From positions 89,337-153,336 of the forward strand of contig NZ_SCFM01000017.1 of the NCBI RefSeq assembly GCF_004138295.1: a stretch of DNA of 64,000 bases, read 5' to 3'. The number at the start of each line of letters is the position of its first letter. The stretch's first letter is position 1. This document shows positions 24,953 to 33,728 of the stretch, piece by piece. This DNA comes from Ectobacillus funiculus. Its GTDB lineage: Bacteria > Bacillota > Bacilli > Bacillales > Bacillaceae_G. The position numbers and the translations under genes are program-made. The notes beneath the pieces were generated by a model. That model was given only the letters and a program-made list of their open reading frames with translations. It was not told the origin of the DNA and searched no databases.

Positions 24953-26038
24953 TTAAATGTTGTAATATAAATATTCTACTAAGCAAAGAATAGCCATTGA
25001 TTGTCCATAAGGCATACCTGTCACAGGGATCTTTTTATAGAAATCTAGCGTGTCTCCCATTGCTGTACCAGCAGATACGTGCTGTAGTTCCCCTTTGTCA
25101 TCGATATTCTCAATAACTGCTTGGACTGCTTTTAATGCCATCTTCAAATACTTTTTATCTACATGACGTTTACGGATAGCTTTTAATGTACCGAATGCGA
25201 AACCTGCTGTACAAGATGCTTCTACATAAGATGATGGATCATCTAATAAAGTATGCCATAAACCGTTTTCATTTTGACATGCTTCCAAAGCTTCTAATTG
25301 TCTGTCAAGGGTATCAACTAAGATCTGACGGACTGGATCATTTGCTGGCAAATCAACTAAATCTAAAAATTCAGGAATTGCAATTGTTATCCAAGAGTTT
25401 CCACGACCCCATAGTGCTTCAGCGAAGTTGTGATTCCCTTCAAAAGTCCAGCCATGGAACCATAATCCCGTTCTCTTATCAAAAAGATACTTAATGTGTA
25501 CTAAAAATTGCTTTTTAGCTTCTTCAATGTATTCAGGTTTATTTAGCAAAAGACCGATCTTCGCCAAAGGTAAAACACTCATCATTAACGTATCGTCCCA
25601 TAGTTGTTGGTAATTTTCTGAACCAAAGACAACATGTTGAATGGCACCATCTTTTGTTCTCGTCATATCGTGATATAACCAATCACCCCATGTTTCTAAA
25701 TACGGTAAATAAGTTGGATTTTCTGTTTCTTCATATAAATACGCAAGTGTGATCATTTGCACCATCGTATTCACATTTTTCTCAACCGGCGGCTGTTTAA
25801 ATTGCTCATCGAACCAGTTAATAATAATATTCAATACTTTTTCATTTTTTGTAAGCTTGTAGTATTTCACCATTCCATAAAGGCCTACGCCTGCTGTCCA
25901 TTCCCAGTAATTAAAGCTCTTATTATCTATTTTACGTCCATCTGCAAGAGGAATCGCATACTTCCCTTCTGGATCATTCAGATTAACTAAGTTATCAATT
26001 AATAATTCAATTTTTTGTTCAATTTCTTGTCTTTGCAT
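24953..26038 (-). CDS. Unsaturated rhamnogalacturonyl/glucuronyl hydrolase, GH105 (YteR-like)
   Basis: A 361-residue alpha/alpha-barrel enzyme. It hydrates the 4,5-double bond of unsaturated galacturonic acid at the non-reducing end and releases it from rhamnose. Visible GH105 blocks are FNYWEWTAGVGLYG, the catalytic Asp region QLWDDTLMMSVLPLA, and EALWGRGNSWITIAIPEFL. There is no signal peptide, so it acts inside the cell on imported disaccharides. AAAGGAG precedes the ATG. Together with rhaM and the GPH carrier it forms an intracellular rhamnogalacturonan-fragment module feeding kduI/kduD and kdgK/kdgA. Confidence 0.9.
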   Translation of the reverse strand: MQRQEIEQKIELLIDNLVNLNDPEGKYAIPLADGRKIDNKSFNYWEWTAGVGLYGMVKYYKLTKNEKVLNIIINWFDEQFKQPPVEKNVNTMVQMITLAYLYEETENPTYLPYLETWGDWLYHDMTRTKDGAIQHVVFGSENYQQLWDDTLMMSVLPLAKIGLLLNKPEYIEEAKKQFLVHIKYLFDKRTGLWFHGWTFEGNHNFAEALWGRGNSWITIAIPEFLDLVDLPANDPVRQILVDTLDRQLEALEACQNENGLWHTLLDDPSSYVEASCTAGFAFGTLKAIRKRHVDKKYLKMALKAVQAVIENIDDKGELQHVSAGTAMGDTLDFYKKIPVTGMPYGQSMAILCLVEYLYYNI

Positions 26039-26129
26039 CGTTAAAACACTCCTTTTTATGAATAAATTGGCATGGTTGTTAAAACTAATGGTACTGCTTT
26101 AAAAAATAAAATATTGTATAATATTAGAG

Positions 26130-26143
26130 AGATAACGTTTTCA
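26130..26143 (-). promoter_or_regulatory. cre site upstream of the GH105 gene
   Basis: TGAAAACGTTATCT on minus matches 13 of 14 positions of the cre consensus. It lies about 90 bases before the ATG, next to TATTATAC-like -10 sequences, a position suited to CcpA repression. Confidence 0.65.
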
Positions 26144-26346
26144 TTACACGTTAACTTTTGATTATCTTTCCTGTCTTTATTATACTTCTTTTTTTCAAAA
26201 AATCTGCTATTCAGAAGTAAACCCACTGAAAAACAACATGTTTTATCTGTTTTTTAAACATTTAACTTTAAATCTATTACTTCATCATAAAAACAAAAGT
26301 TAAAAACAAAAACAAAACAACATTTATAAATGCTATGTACCAAGCT

Positions 26347-26452
26347 TTTTTTACACTGTAGGAAAGTATAAATACCCTACAGCGCAAGTGCAACTACGCC
26401 CCTGGCTTCGCCCAAGGTCAAGGGCTTGCCAATCGACGAGTTTGCTCTAAAA
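26347..26452 (-). repeat. Structured intergenic repeat, copy 11 (minus orientation, middle deleted)
   Basis: Read on minus: head AGCAAACTCGTCGATTGGCA, GCGAAGCCAGGGGCGTAG, then a shortened centre and tail TACTTTCCTACAGTGTAAAA. It lies between kduD and the GH105 gene. The rest of 26144-26346 is AT-rich with nothing recognised. Confidence 0.88.
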
Positions 26453-26510
26453 AAAGTCTTGGTACATGATTTTAAAACTATTTAATATTCTCTAGCTCAC
26501 AGATACAGTT

Positions 26511-27290
26511 CTATCTTACCAACCATCCGCCATCTACTGCTATAATGTGGCCATTCATGTAATCAGATGCGCGGCTTGCTAGGAATACAACTGTTCCCAT
26601 TAAATCAGCTGGTGTTCCCCAACGTTCCGCTGGAATACGTGATAATATCTCCTTGTTGCGTGTTTCATCTTCACGGATTGGTGCTGTATTTGCTGTTGCG
26701 ATATATCCAGGTGCAATTGCGTTAATTTGTACATTATGCACAGCTAATTCGTTTGCAAATGCTTTTGTAATCCCTGCCACACCATGTTTGCTAGCCGTAT
26801 ATGGCGGTACAAATTTACCCCCTTGGAACGATAGCATCGATGCCACGTTAATGATTTTTCCGCTCTTTTGCTCGACCATAACCTTTGCTACTTCTTGACT
26901 TAAAAAGTACAAAGCATTTAAATTAAGATCCATTACAGCATTCCAATCTTCTTCTGTATATTCCAAAAGCGGCGCTCTACGAATCGTACCTGCATTATTA
27001 ACTAAAATATCAATTTTACCGTATGCATCTAAACATGCCTTAACAATTTCGTTGATGCTTTCTTTCCTCGTTAACTCAGCTTGAAAAAATGTTACATTAC
27101 GACCTTCTTTTTCAATAAGCCTCTTTGTTTCGTCCCACTCAGTACCATGTGTGACAATAAACAAATCCGCACCGGCCTTAGCTAACGCTACTGCAAATCC
27201 TTGTCCGATCCCTTTGTTTCCACCTGTTACAATCGCTACTTTTCCGTCTAAGCGAAAGAAATCCATGGAAAATGTATCTAAATTCGTCAT
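26511..27290 (-). CDS. kduD: 2-deoxy-D-gluconate 3-dehydrogenase / KduD
   Basis: A 259-residue classical SDR. The cofactor motif TGGNKGIGQG, NNAG, the catalytic Ser in NVASMLS and YTASKHG (Tyr, Lys) are all present. The C-terminus DYMNGHIIAVDGGWLVR is typical of KduD. It reduces 2,5-diketo-3-deoxygluconate to 2-keto-3-deoxygluconate (KDG). It is 24 bases downstream of kduI and has GTGGGG before the ATG, so the two form one unit. Confidence 0.93.
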   Translation of the reverse strand: MTNLDTFSMDFFRLDGKVAIVTGGNKGIGQGFAVALAKAGADLFIVTHGTEWDETKRLIEKEGRNVTFFQAELTRKESINEIVKACLDAYGKIDILVNNAGTIRRAPLLEYTEEDWNAVMDLNLNALYFLSQEVAKVMVEQKSGKIINVASMLSFQGGKFVPPYTASKHGVAGITKAFANELAVHNVQINAIAPGYIATANTAPIREDETRNKEILSRIPAERWGTPADLMGTVVFLASRASDYMNGHIIAVDGGWLVR

Positions 27291-27314
27291 GCTCTACCCC
27301 ACCTTTATCCAGCT

Positions 27315-28145
27315 TTATTTTAAATCTTCCATTTTCACTGCATCCATGTCGTCGTACGTGATATTTTCGCCGCACATGCCCCAAATAAATGTATAGTTGC
27401 TTGTACCAACACCCGAGTGGATGGACCAGCTTGGGGAAATCGCTGCTTGCTCATTAGCGATCACTAAATGTCTCGTTTCATTTGGCTGCCCCATAAAGTG
27501 GAACGCACGTGTTTCCGGCTCCATATCAAAGTAGAGATATACTTCCATGCGGCGCTCATGCGTATGGCACGGCATCGTGTTCCAAGCGCTTCCTGGCTCT
27601 AGCATCGTCAAACCTAATTGAAGCTGACAGCTTTGGCATACATTTGGATGAACATATTGATAAATCGCACGTTGGTTCAAGGTATTTGGATTTCCTAAAC
27701 GAAGCGGTTCGATATTGTTAATATCAATTTTTACCGTTGGGTATGTTTGATGCGCCGGCACAGAATTGATATAAAACTTCGCAGGATCAGCTGCATCCTT
27801 GGAATAAAACAAAACCTCTTTTGTTCCTTTTCCTACATATAAACCATCACGACGCTTCATATCGTATTCCACACCATCAAGCACGATTACACCATCACCG
27901 CCGATGTTAATCACACCCATTTCACGGCGTTCCAAGAAATAGCTGACTCCTAATTCTTTGCTTAATGAAATCGTTAATGCTTCTGCCTTTGGCATCACAC
28001 CGCCAAAAATCATACGATCCACATGCGTATATGTTAGGTTTACTTCGCCCTCTACAAAGATTTTTTCTACTAAAAACTGACTGCGTAATTGTTCTGTTGT
28101 GTATGTTTTGATATCCTCAGGATGATGCGCATAACGTGTTTCCAT
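27315..28145 (-). CDS. kduI: 5-keto-4-deoxyuronate isomerase (4-deoxy-L-threo-5-hexulose-uronate ketol-isomerase)
   Basis: A 276-residue bicupin isomerase acting on the product of unsaturated uronate release. METRYAHHPEDIK, LERREMGVINIGG and the zinc site MPCHTHERRMEVYLYF (His, His, Glu) plus a later His in SIHSGVGTSNY are clear. It is co-transcribed with kduD. It is separated from kdgK by repeat copy 12, which sits inside the run of minus-strand genes. GAGG lies 5 bases before the ATG. Confidence 0.95.
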   Translation of the reverse strand: METRYAHHPEDIKTYTTEQLRSQFLVEKIFVEGEVNLTYTHVDRMIFGGVMPKAEALTISLSKELGVSYFLERREMGVINIGGDGVIVLDGVEYDMKRRDGLYVGKGTKEVLFYSKDAADPAKFYINSVPAHQTYPTVKIDINNIEPLRLGNPNTLNQRAIYQYVHPNVCQSCQLQLGLTMLEPGSAWNTMPCHTHERRMEVYLYFDMEPETRAFHFMGQPNETRHLVIANEQAAISPSWSIHSGVGTSNYTFIWGMCGENITYDDMDAVKMEDLK

Positions 28146-28193
28146 GATTGATTCCTCTTTTCTTTTTAGTTAGGTTTTATTAGGGACTCTTTA

Positions 28194-28348
28194 TAGTCCG
28201 CGAGTTTTCTTTGCACTTTAAGAAAATATAAATTTCTAGCAGGAAGACAATTCGACGTAGTGAGAAATTTTAGAAAGAAAGTATAAGTGCAACTACGCCT
28301 CTGTCTTAGCCCAAATGCAGGGCTCGCCAATCGACGAGTTTTCTTTAT
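28194..28348 (-). repeat. Structured intergenic repeat, copy 12 (minus orientation, with start of a second unit)
   Basis: A full copy on minus from head TAAAGAAAACTCGTCGATTG to tail TTTTCTTAAAGTGC, directly followed by AAAGAAAACTCGCGG, the head of a second unit that ends there. It lies between kdgK and kduI. Confidence 0.93.
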
Positions 28349-29361
28349 TAGCGTGCAATCTTACCAGAACCATTTTCAATGAATTGGAATATCTCTTCAG
28401 CTGTGAAAACATTACAATCGCCGTGCACAGTATGTTTTAACGCAGAGGCTGCAGTCGCAAATGAAACTGTTGTTTGCGGTGCTAATGTTTCCAACAGACC
28501 ATATAGAATTCCTGCCGCAAACGCATCACCACCGCCCACACGGTCTACAATCGGCTGTATCCCATGTTTCTTAGATACATAAAGTGTACCGTCCGCGTAT
28601 AAAGTTCCCTGTAATGTATTACTTGATGCTGAGTACACATCACGGAAGGTAGAACTCATATATTGAATGTTCGGATACATTTCTTTGATTTTTTCATAAT
28701 AGAATACTAGTTTCTCTTCTCTTGTTAGTGTGTCCGCTGCTTGTTCAATGCCTAATAAGTAAATGGCATCCAATTCGCCGCAGAAGCAAATATCCACATA
28801 CGGCAATAACGTTTGAAATACTTCCGATGCTTCCTTATGGCTCCAAAGCGAGGCGCGATAGTTACAATCAAAGCTTGTCATAACTCCATGTTCCTTTGCT
28901 TTCTGCAGTGCGACGAGCGCTACTTCTTTCAAACAAGCGGACAAAGCTGGGGTGATGCCGGAAAGATGAAAAAGGGATGCACCTTGAAAGATTTCATCAA
29001 AATCTAGTTCGGCTGCTAGTAACTCTGAGAAACTGGAATATTTTCGATCATACGTCACTTTTGCACTTCGTTCCCCAATACCTGCTTCTAAATAATACGT
29101 ACCCAATCGGTCTCCGCCTGTTAAGAGATACTCCACATAAACGTCATGTGATTGAAGATGACGCTTCACACCTAGACCTAATGGATTGTCCGGTACTTTG
29201 CTCACAAAATAAACATCATATCCAAAATGCGAAAGAGACACCCCAACATTTGCTTCTCCCCCACCATAATGCATTGTCAGATGATTAGTTTGAGAAAGAC
29301 GTTCCCCAATATGAGTAGAGAGACGAAGCATAATTTCTCCAAGTGTCACTATTTTTTTCAT
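28348..29361 (-). CDS. kdgK: 2-dehydro-3-deoxygluconate kinase
   Basis: A 337-residue PfkB-family kinase phosphorylating KDG to KDPG. TLGEIMLRLS at the start, GGGEANVGVSL, the anion-hole and catalytic-base motif DRVGGGDAFAAGILYG (Asp) and the C-terminal helix are seen. The frame extends further upstream, but the ATG at 29361 overlaps the kdgA stop as ATGA and matches the family start, so translational coupling is likely. Confidence 0.95.
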   Translation of the reverse strand: MKKIVTLGEIMLRLSTHIGERLSQTNHLTMHYGGGEANVGVSLSHFGYDVYFVSKVPDNPLGLGVKRHLQSHDVYVEYLLTGGDRLGTYYLEAGIGERSAKVTYDRKYSSFSELLAAELDFDEIFQGASLFHLSGITPALSACLKEVALVALQKAKEHGVMTSFDCNYRASLWSHKEASEVFQTLLPYVDICFCGELDAIYLLGIEQAADTLTREEKLVFYYEKIKEMYPNIQYMSSTFRDVYSASSNTLQGTLYADGTLYVSKKHGIQPIVDRVGGGDAFAAGILYGLLETLAPQTTVSFATAASALKHTVHGDCNVFTAEEIFQFIENGSGKIAR

Positions 29362-30011
29362 GGCTGGTTTACCCTTGCCTGTTGCACTTTTTCTACATAT
29401 TGCTGAGCAAGTGAAGTAATTTGTGCGTAATCTCCTGTTTTCGCTGGAGCAACTAAATTCCCGCCTACTCCAACTGCCACACAACCATTTTGAATCCACT
29501 TTTCTACATTGTCTAAATCTACCCCGCCTGTTGGCATAATATTCACTTGTGGAAGCGGCGCTTTTACTGCCTTGACAAAATCAGGTCCGAAGGCGCTTCC
29601 CGGGAATAGCTTTACAATATCTACTCCAAGTTCTAATGCACGCTTCATTTCAGTAATCGTCATGCAGCCTGGAAGGTACGGAATTTGATACAAGTTACAT
29701 AGTTTAGCAGTTTCTTCATCAAAGCTTGGGCTTACAATATATTGCGCACCAGCTAAGATCGCGATACGAGCAGTTGCTGCATCAAGTACAGTACCTGCGC
29801 CAATCACTACATCTCCTCTGCCGGAATAGATGGATGCTAGCTGCTTAATAACAGCATCTGCATCTTGAATCGTAAATGTAATTTCGATACCTAAAATACC
29901 ACCTTCGATACATGCTTCTGACATTCGAACCGCTTCTTCTACAGAATCCGCTCTCAAAACCGCAACAACTCCACATTGGGATATTTTTGTTAAAACGTTT
30001 AGTTTATTCAT
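29358..30011 (-). CDS. kdgA: 2-dehydro-3-deoxy-6-phosphogluconate aldolase
   Basis: A 217-residue class I aldolase cleaving KDPG to pyruvate and glyceraldehyde-3-phosphate. Motifs: GVVAVLRADS, GILGIEITFT (catalytic Glu), GAGTVLD, and the Schiff-base Lys in GVDIVKLFPGS, followed by IMPTGGVDLDN. GGAGGAG lies 4 bases before ATG 30011, chosen over an upstream TTG. It is the first gene of a kdgA-kdgK-kduI-kduD run and has a clear promoter. Confidence 0.95.
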   Translation of the reverse strand: MNKLNVLTKISQCGVVAVLRADSVEEAVRMSEACIEGGILGIEITFTIQDADAVIKQLASIYSGRGDVVIGAGTVLDAATARIAILAGAQYIVSPSFDEETAKLCNLYQIPYLPGCMTITEMKRALELGVDIVKLFPGSAFGPDFVKAVKAPLPQVNIMPTGGVDLDNVEKWIQNGCVAVGVGGNLVAPAKTGDYAQITSLAQQYVEKVQQARVNQP

Positions 30012-30078
30012 ACGACTCCTCCGCAAGCTTAAGTATTAGTAATAAATTGATTTTCTTACTATCAAAACACCACTCGAT

Positions 30079-30153
30079 ATTTCCTTATAGGAAATTGTAT
30101 TTATTATTTAGAAACTATACTCGGATTATATATTATCATGAAAGCGAATGCAA
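30079..30153 (-). promoter_or_regulatory. Promoter and candidate KdgR operator of the kdgA operon
   Basis: TTGCAT (30153-30148), 17 bases, TATAAT (30130-30125). The spacer contains cre-like TTCGCTTTCA. Downstream is the perfect palindrome ATTTCCTTATAGGAAAT (30079-30095), a good candidate for the IclR-type KdgR in the next gene. The same module is repeated at 22291-22367. Confidence 0.8.
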
Positions 30154-30220
30154 TCCTGAATGCATAACAAGTTAACCCTTCCGTCTTAAATATGTAAAAT
30201 TTTAACTTATAAAAGTATAA

Positions 30221-30273
30221 TAAAAGCCCCTGACGACAATTTTATTATTACAATTGTCATCAGAGGCTTTTAT
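30221..30273. terminator. Terminator of kdgR
   Basis: AAAAGCC.CTGA.GACAATT pairs with AATTGTC.TCAG.GGCTTTT, giving a long imperfect stem with T-tracts on both sides. Confidence 0.85.
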
Positions 30274-30323
30274 CGAAATTAAGGAGCAGCCATTTTATTA
30301 TCATTATTTGCGATAAGATGGGC

Positions 30324-31109
30324 TTATTGAATATCATTTAGGATATTAAATTTACATTTTTGTACTGCTTCAATAATTTGTTTATGAAATTCTTCAGTTA
30401 ACCTGTATTTTGGCATACTAACACTAATTGCACCATAATTTTTATTATTTAAAGTAATGGATGCTCCAACACAAAATACGCCTTCTTCATGTTCACTATC
30501 ATCATGGGCATAACCTAACCCTCTAACATTTACTATTTCTTCCATAAAACCAGATTCTGTAGTAATCGTGTTATTTGTCAATTTAGTTAGTGGATTACGG
30601 CTTAAATAATTCCTAACCTCCTCATCTGGTACATCGGCTAGAACGGCCTTTCCCATTGCTGAACAATACATAGGAACAGTATTACCAACTTTAGAATATA
30701 AACATACAGGATTTTTACTCTCTATTTTTGTTACATAAACAATACTATCCTTATCGCGAACCCCTAAGTGAACAGTTTCACTCGTCACCTTCTGCAACTC
30801 CTCTAAGTGAGGTTGAGCTATTTGTTTTATATCCAAATTACTAATTGCTTTATTAGCATATTTAATCATAGATAAACCAAGACTGAATCTTTTGGAATCC
30901 AGATCCTTTTGAACATACCCTATTAGAAGCAAAGTATCTAGGATTTTTAGAGCTGTAGAAGTAGTTAGCCCGGTTTCTTTAGCAATGGTAATTAAAGGCT
31001 GCGGTTCATCACACTTAGATAAGAAATCTAAGATAAGAGAAGCTTTAATAAGAACCGTTCCATAAGGCTGTTTTTTTTCATCCATTGTCTTATCCATTAT
31101 TTTATCCAT
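30324..31109 (-). CDS. kdgR: IclR-family regulator, KdgR
   Basis: About 261 residues. The winged HTH (TIAKETGLTTSTALKILDTLLLIGYVQK) is followed by the IclR effector domain (SETVHLGVRDKDSIVYVTKIES, YCSAMGKAVLADVP, GYAHDDSEHEEGVFCVGA). Together with its position beside kdgA, it is the likely repressor of pectin-uronide genes and responds to KDG or KDPG (inference from KdgR proteins). ATG 31109 is chosen because AGGAAG lies 9 bases away; upstream GTG/ATG codons overlap that site. Confidence 0.87.
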   Translation of the reverse strand: MDKIMDKTMDEKKQPYGTVLIKASLILDFLSKCDEPQPLITIAKETGLTTSTALKILDTLLLIGYVQKDLDSKRFSLGLSMIKYANKAISNLDIKQIAQPHLEELQKVTSETVHLGVRDKDSIVYVTKIESKNPVCLYSKVGNTVPMYCSAMGKAVLADVPDEEVRNYLSRNPLTKLTNNTITTESGFMEEIVNVRGLGYAHDDSEHEEGVFCVGASITLNNKNYGAISVSMPKYRLTEEFHKQIIEAVQKCKFNILNDIQ

Positions 31110-31168
31110 TAACATCACTTCCTTATATTAATTAAAAGATTGAGGTATAGTTCATAAATATAAAAACA

Positions 31169-31206
31169 GTAAAAGTCCTTTCTCTTTGCATTAAGAAGGA
31201 CTTTTA
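31169..31206. terminator. Hairpin upstream of kdgR
   Basis: AAAAGTCCTT / AAGGACTTTT with flanking A/T tracts. It lies about 60 bases before the kdgR start and could shield kdgR from upstream transcription. Confidence 0.65.
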
Positions 31207-31500
31207 AAAATCATATCATTAAACACACAAAAAGGAAACTTATTAGAGTGTGTCGCAAAACTACAATAAACATCTAATATTGTACATAATCGTCTTTCAA
31301 AGTACAAAACAAGTGCTGGATTCCTCCAAGAAACGAACTAGCTTACGAACAGAATCCAAGCAAAATTATGACACTATTAAATTTTTGAGTTTTTATGACT
31401 TTAATTACAAATCATTGTAAACGTTTTCTCAATAAAGAACAACACACTATTTTGATTAAAGATAAAACTATTTTGACTTTTCAGAAGCCATAATGACAGT
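31207..31500. other. Gene-free stretch with a cre-like site
   Basis: About 290 bases without a credible gene. A strong cre-like site TGTAAACGTTTTCT (13 of 14) is at 31417-31430 but far from the nearest start. GTGTGTCGCAAAA (31250) and a loosely inverted ATTATGACACTA (31365) might be ends of an old mobile element, but I cannot support it. Confidence 0.4.
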
Positions 31501-31530
31501 CCTGGAAATTTATACTTTCTTAAATTGTGA
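31501..31530 (+). repeat. Structured repeat, tail fragment (copy 13)
   Basis: CTGGAAATTTATACTTTC plus TTAAATTGTG only. Confidence 0.8.
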
Positions 31531-31540
31531 AAAAGCATTC

Positions 31541-31583
31541 AAACACAAAAAGGACTGTAGAGAGACCTTCTCCACAGTCTGAA
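31541..31583 (-). terminator. Terminator of the SDR gene
   Basis: On minus GACTGTGGAGA / TCTCTACAGTC is followed by CTTTTTGTG. Confidence 0.8.
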
Positions 31584-31603
31584 ACACGACTCGCTAATAT
31601 TTA

Positions 31604-32323
31604 TTATGATGGATTTGTCGACCACATTCCTGCATTTTTAATAAAGATGCGTGGGTTCAGTTTCAATTGCGCTACCATAAATTCTGCTAAATCCTCCGGC
31701 TGCATCACCTTTTCAGGATTGCCATCCGTTAAATTTTGTTCAATAGCTAAATCTGTCGCCACTGTACTTGGAGTTAAAGCACTTACACGAATGTTGTGCT
31801 TTCTCACCTCAAGCATTAATGATTCTGTCAAACCTAATACAGCGAACTTAGATGCGCTATACGCGCTTGTTACAGGCGCTCCCTTTTGACCAGCTGTAGA
31901 GGAAATATTAATAATATCTCCTGACTTTCTTTCAATCATTTGTGGCAATACCGCTCTTGTTGTATAATACACACCCATCAGGTTTACTTGGATGATATTT
32001 TCCCACTCGGTAGGCTCTAGCTCCATAAAGCCGCCAAACTTGGCAGTACCTGCGTTATTAATCAGAATGTCAATCGGACCTAAATCCTCTGTAATATGTG
32101 CCACTGCATGGGTAATTGATTCTAAATCTGCAACATCCGCCGCAGCCGCAGACACGTTTACATCAAACTCCTGTAATTCATCCGCTACTTTTTCCAGATT
32201 TGTCATCGTTAACCCGATGAGCCCAATATTTACGCCTTCTTTAGCTAATGCAATAGCAGCCGCACGACCAATCCCTCTGCCTGCACCGGTAATAATCGCT
32301 GTCTTCCCTTGTAATGATTGCAT
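31604..32323 (-). CDS. SDR-family oxidoreductase (FabG-like)
   Basis: A 239-residue short-chain dehydrogenase. [29 protein letters not shown], the catalytic Ser in [11 protein letters not shown] and YSASKFAV are present. It is usually annotated as 3-ketoacyl-ACP reductase, but the core fatty-acid gene is normally in the fab cluster. This stand-alone copy is therefore more likely a general ketone reductase. AAAGGATG lies before the ATG. It is transcribed alone with its own terminator. Confidence 0.85.
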   Translation of the reverse strand: MQSLQGKTAIITGAGRGIGRAAAIALAKEGVNIGLIGLTMTNLEKVADELQEFDVNVSAAAADVADLESITHAVAHITEDLGPIDILINNAGTAKFGGFMELEPTEWENIIQVNLMGVYYTTRAVLPQMIERKSGDIINISSTAGQKGAPVTSAYSASKFAVLGLTESLMLEVRKHNIRVSALTPSTVATDLAIEQNLTDGNPEKVMQPEDLAEFMVAQLKLNPRIFIKNAGMWSTNPS

Positions 32324-32476
32324 GCTTGCACATCCTTTCTTTACTTCAGCTATGTAACAATAGCTTATTATAAGGATATATTTTCAAAAAAGCGAATCTT
32401 CTGTTCGGAAGTAGAGCAGCCGAGCTGCTTGAGTAATTGATATAGCCTATTTTCTTAACAAGCAGAAAATTTGTAT

Positions 32477-32498
32477 TATAACATTACATTACGTTATA
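32477..32498. promoter_or_regulatory. Candidate FrlR operator before frlR
   Basis: TATAAC-N10-GTTATA is an inverted repeat about 280 bases upstream of frlR. Similar ATAACA/TGTTAT motifs lie upstream of frlB (39093-39157) and between frlB and frlO (38016-38045), suggesting a shared GntR-type operator. Confidence 0.45.
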
Positions 32499-32502
32499 AT
32501 TT

Positions 32503-32644
32503 AAATAAAGAAAACTCGTCGATTGGCGAGGCCTGCCTTTGGACGAAGACAGAGGTGTAGTTGCACTTATACTGTATTCCTAAAATTTCTCACTACGTCG
32601 AATTGTCTTCCAGCTAGAAATTTGTACTTTCTTACAGTGTAAAG
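32503..32644 (+). repeat. Structured intergenic repeat, copy 14 (full length)
   Basis: Head AATAAAGAAAACTCGTCG, arms GAAGACAGAGGTGTAG and CTACGTCGAATTGTCTTC, tail TTTCTTACAGTGTAAAG. It is joined head-to-tail to copy 15. Confidence 0.95.
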
Positions 32645-32754
32645 AAAACTTACCGACTAACGAGTCCTGTTGTACTTATACCACATTTCTAAAATTTACC
32701 ATAAAGAAAAATTCGCTTTTAGTTGCAAATTAACATTTTATCCTAGTGTAAAAA
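32641..32754 (+). repeat. Structured intergenic repeat, copy 15 (degenerate, tandem with copy 14)
   Basis: Starts AAAGAAAACTTACCGACTAA, lacks the left inner arm, and ends TTTATCCTAGTGTAAAAA directly before the frlR ribosome binding site. Confidence 0.8.
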
Positions 32755-32775
32755 TTTAAGAAGGGAGATGCAATC

Positions 32776-33507
32776 ATGAAGCTGAACACACATAGTTCCA
32801 CACCGCTCTATATTCAGCTAAAGCAAGCTCTTACAGAGGATATTCATAGAGGTATATACTCCCCTGGCGAGAGGCTGCCAACGGAAACAGACTTATGTGA
32901 AATCTATGGTGTAAGCCGAATTACAGTTAGAAAAGCCGTTCTGGAATTAGTAGAAGAAGGCTTTCTTGTCAGGCAGCAAGGAAAGGGAACATTTGTGCAA
33001 CATCCAAAGGTAAAACGGGAATTAATCGCAGTCAACGGACATTCCGAGTATATGTCGGAATTAGGGAAAGCCCCTCACAACAAGATCCTTTCATTCAACA
33101 TCCAGCCTGCATCTAAACAAATTGCTACAGCATTATGTATCTCTTCAGAAAGTGATGTACTAGAGCTGCAGCGTATTTTATATTTTGATGATAAACCTCT
33201 CGCTTTGGAAATTTCTCATTATTCCCTTAACGTCTTCCCGAACTTGAATCAGTATGTTCAGGATTCGATTTCTATGTATGAGACATTAAAAAGCAAGTAT
33301 AATGTAACACCTGTTCATAATAAAAAATTATTAAATTTAATCTTTGCAAATGCTGCGGAAGCAAGGCATTTGGAATGTGAAGTAGGAGAACCGCTCTTTA
33401 AGGTTGAGAAAATTGCATATGATGTCAACAAGCAGCCGATCCATTCTTCCTTTCTATATTATCCTGCAAACCGTGTGACATTTACAATCGATACATCTAC
33501 CTCATAA
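32776..33507 (+). CDS. frlR: GntR/HutC-family regulator, FrlR-like
   Basis: A 243-residue regulator with an N-terminal GntR winged helix (PGERLPTETDLCEIYGVSRITVRKAVLELVEEGFL, then GKGTFV) and a C-terminal UTRA effector domain (LELQRILYFDDKPLALEISHY; FLYYPANRVTF). It lies next to frlB-O-N-M-D and should repress that operon until fructoselysine-6-phosphate or a related sugar phosphate binds, as reported for B. subtilis FrlR. GGGAG lies 8 bases upstream. The leader contains two repeat copies. Confidence 0.88.
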   Translation: MKLNTHSSTPLYIQLKQALTEDIHRGIYSPGERLPTETDLCEIYGVSRITVRKAVLELVEEGFLVRQQGKGTFVQHPKVKRELIAVNGHSEYMSELGKAPHNKILSFNIQPASKQIATALCISSESDVLELQRILYFDDKPLALEISHYSLNVFPNLNQYVQDSISMYETLKSKYNVTPVHNKKLLNLIFANAAEARHLECEVGEPLFKVEKIAYDVNKQPIHSSFLYYPANRVTFTIDTSTS

Positions 33508-33542
33508 GAAAAGGGGGGCCTTGGGAGCTAGACATCGCCCCG

Positions 33543-33660
33543 AAAAGTTATACTTTCTTATCGCATAAAGAAAACTCGCCGATTAGAGAGCCTTGCCCCC
33601 CGAGCGAAGCCAGAGGCGTAGCTACACTTATACTGTATTCCTAAAATTTCTTACTGCGCA
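33543..33660 (+). repeat. Structured intergenic repeat, copy 16 (3' truncated, preceded by a tail fragment)
   Basis: A tail piece AGTTATACTTTCTTATCGCA is followed by a head TAAAGAAAACTCGCCGATTA and the first half up to CTAAAATTTCTTACTGCGC. The terminator begins where the copy ends. Confidence 0.88.
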
Positions 33661-33663
33661 AGA

Positions 33664-33717
33664 AGAAAAGGGGAATGAATCCGCGTTATAATGTGCGACT
33701 TCATTCCCCTTTTTTCC
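33664..33717. terminator. Bidirectional terminator between frlR and frlD
   Basis: AAAAGGGGAATGAA / TTCATTCCCCTTTT with T-tracts both ways. Confidence 0.9.
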
Positions 33718-33728
33718 TTACGTATTCT

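Noticed and set aside
31250..31378. Possible old insertion-sequence remnant with ends like GTGTGTCGCAAAA and ATTATGACACTA
   Set aside because: The inverted ends match poorly and no transposase fragment can be read.
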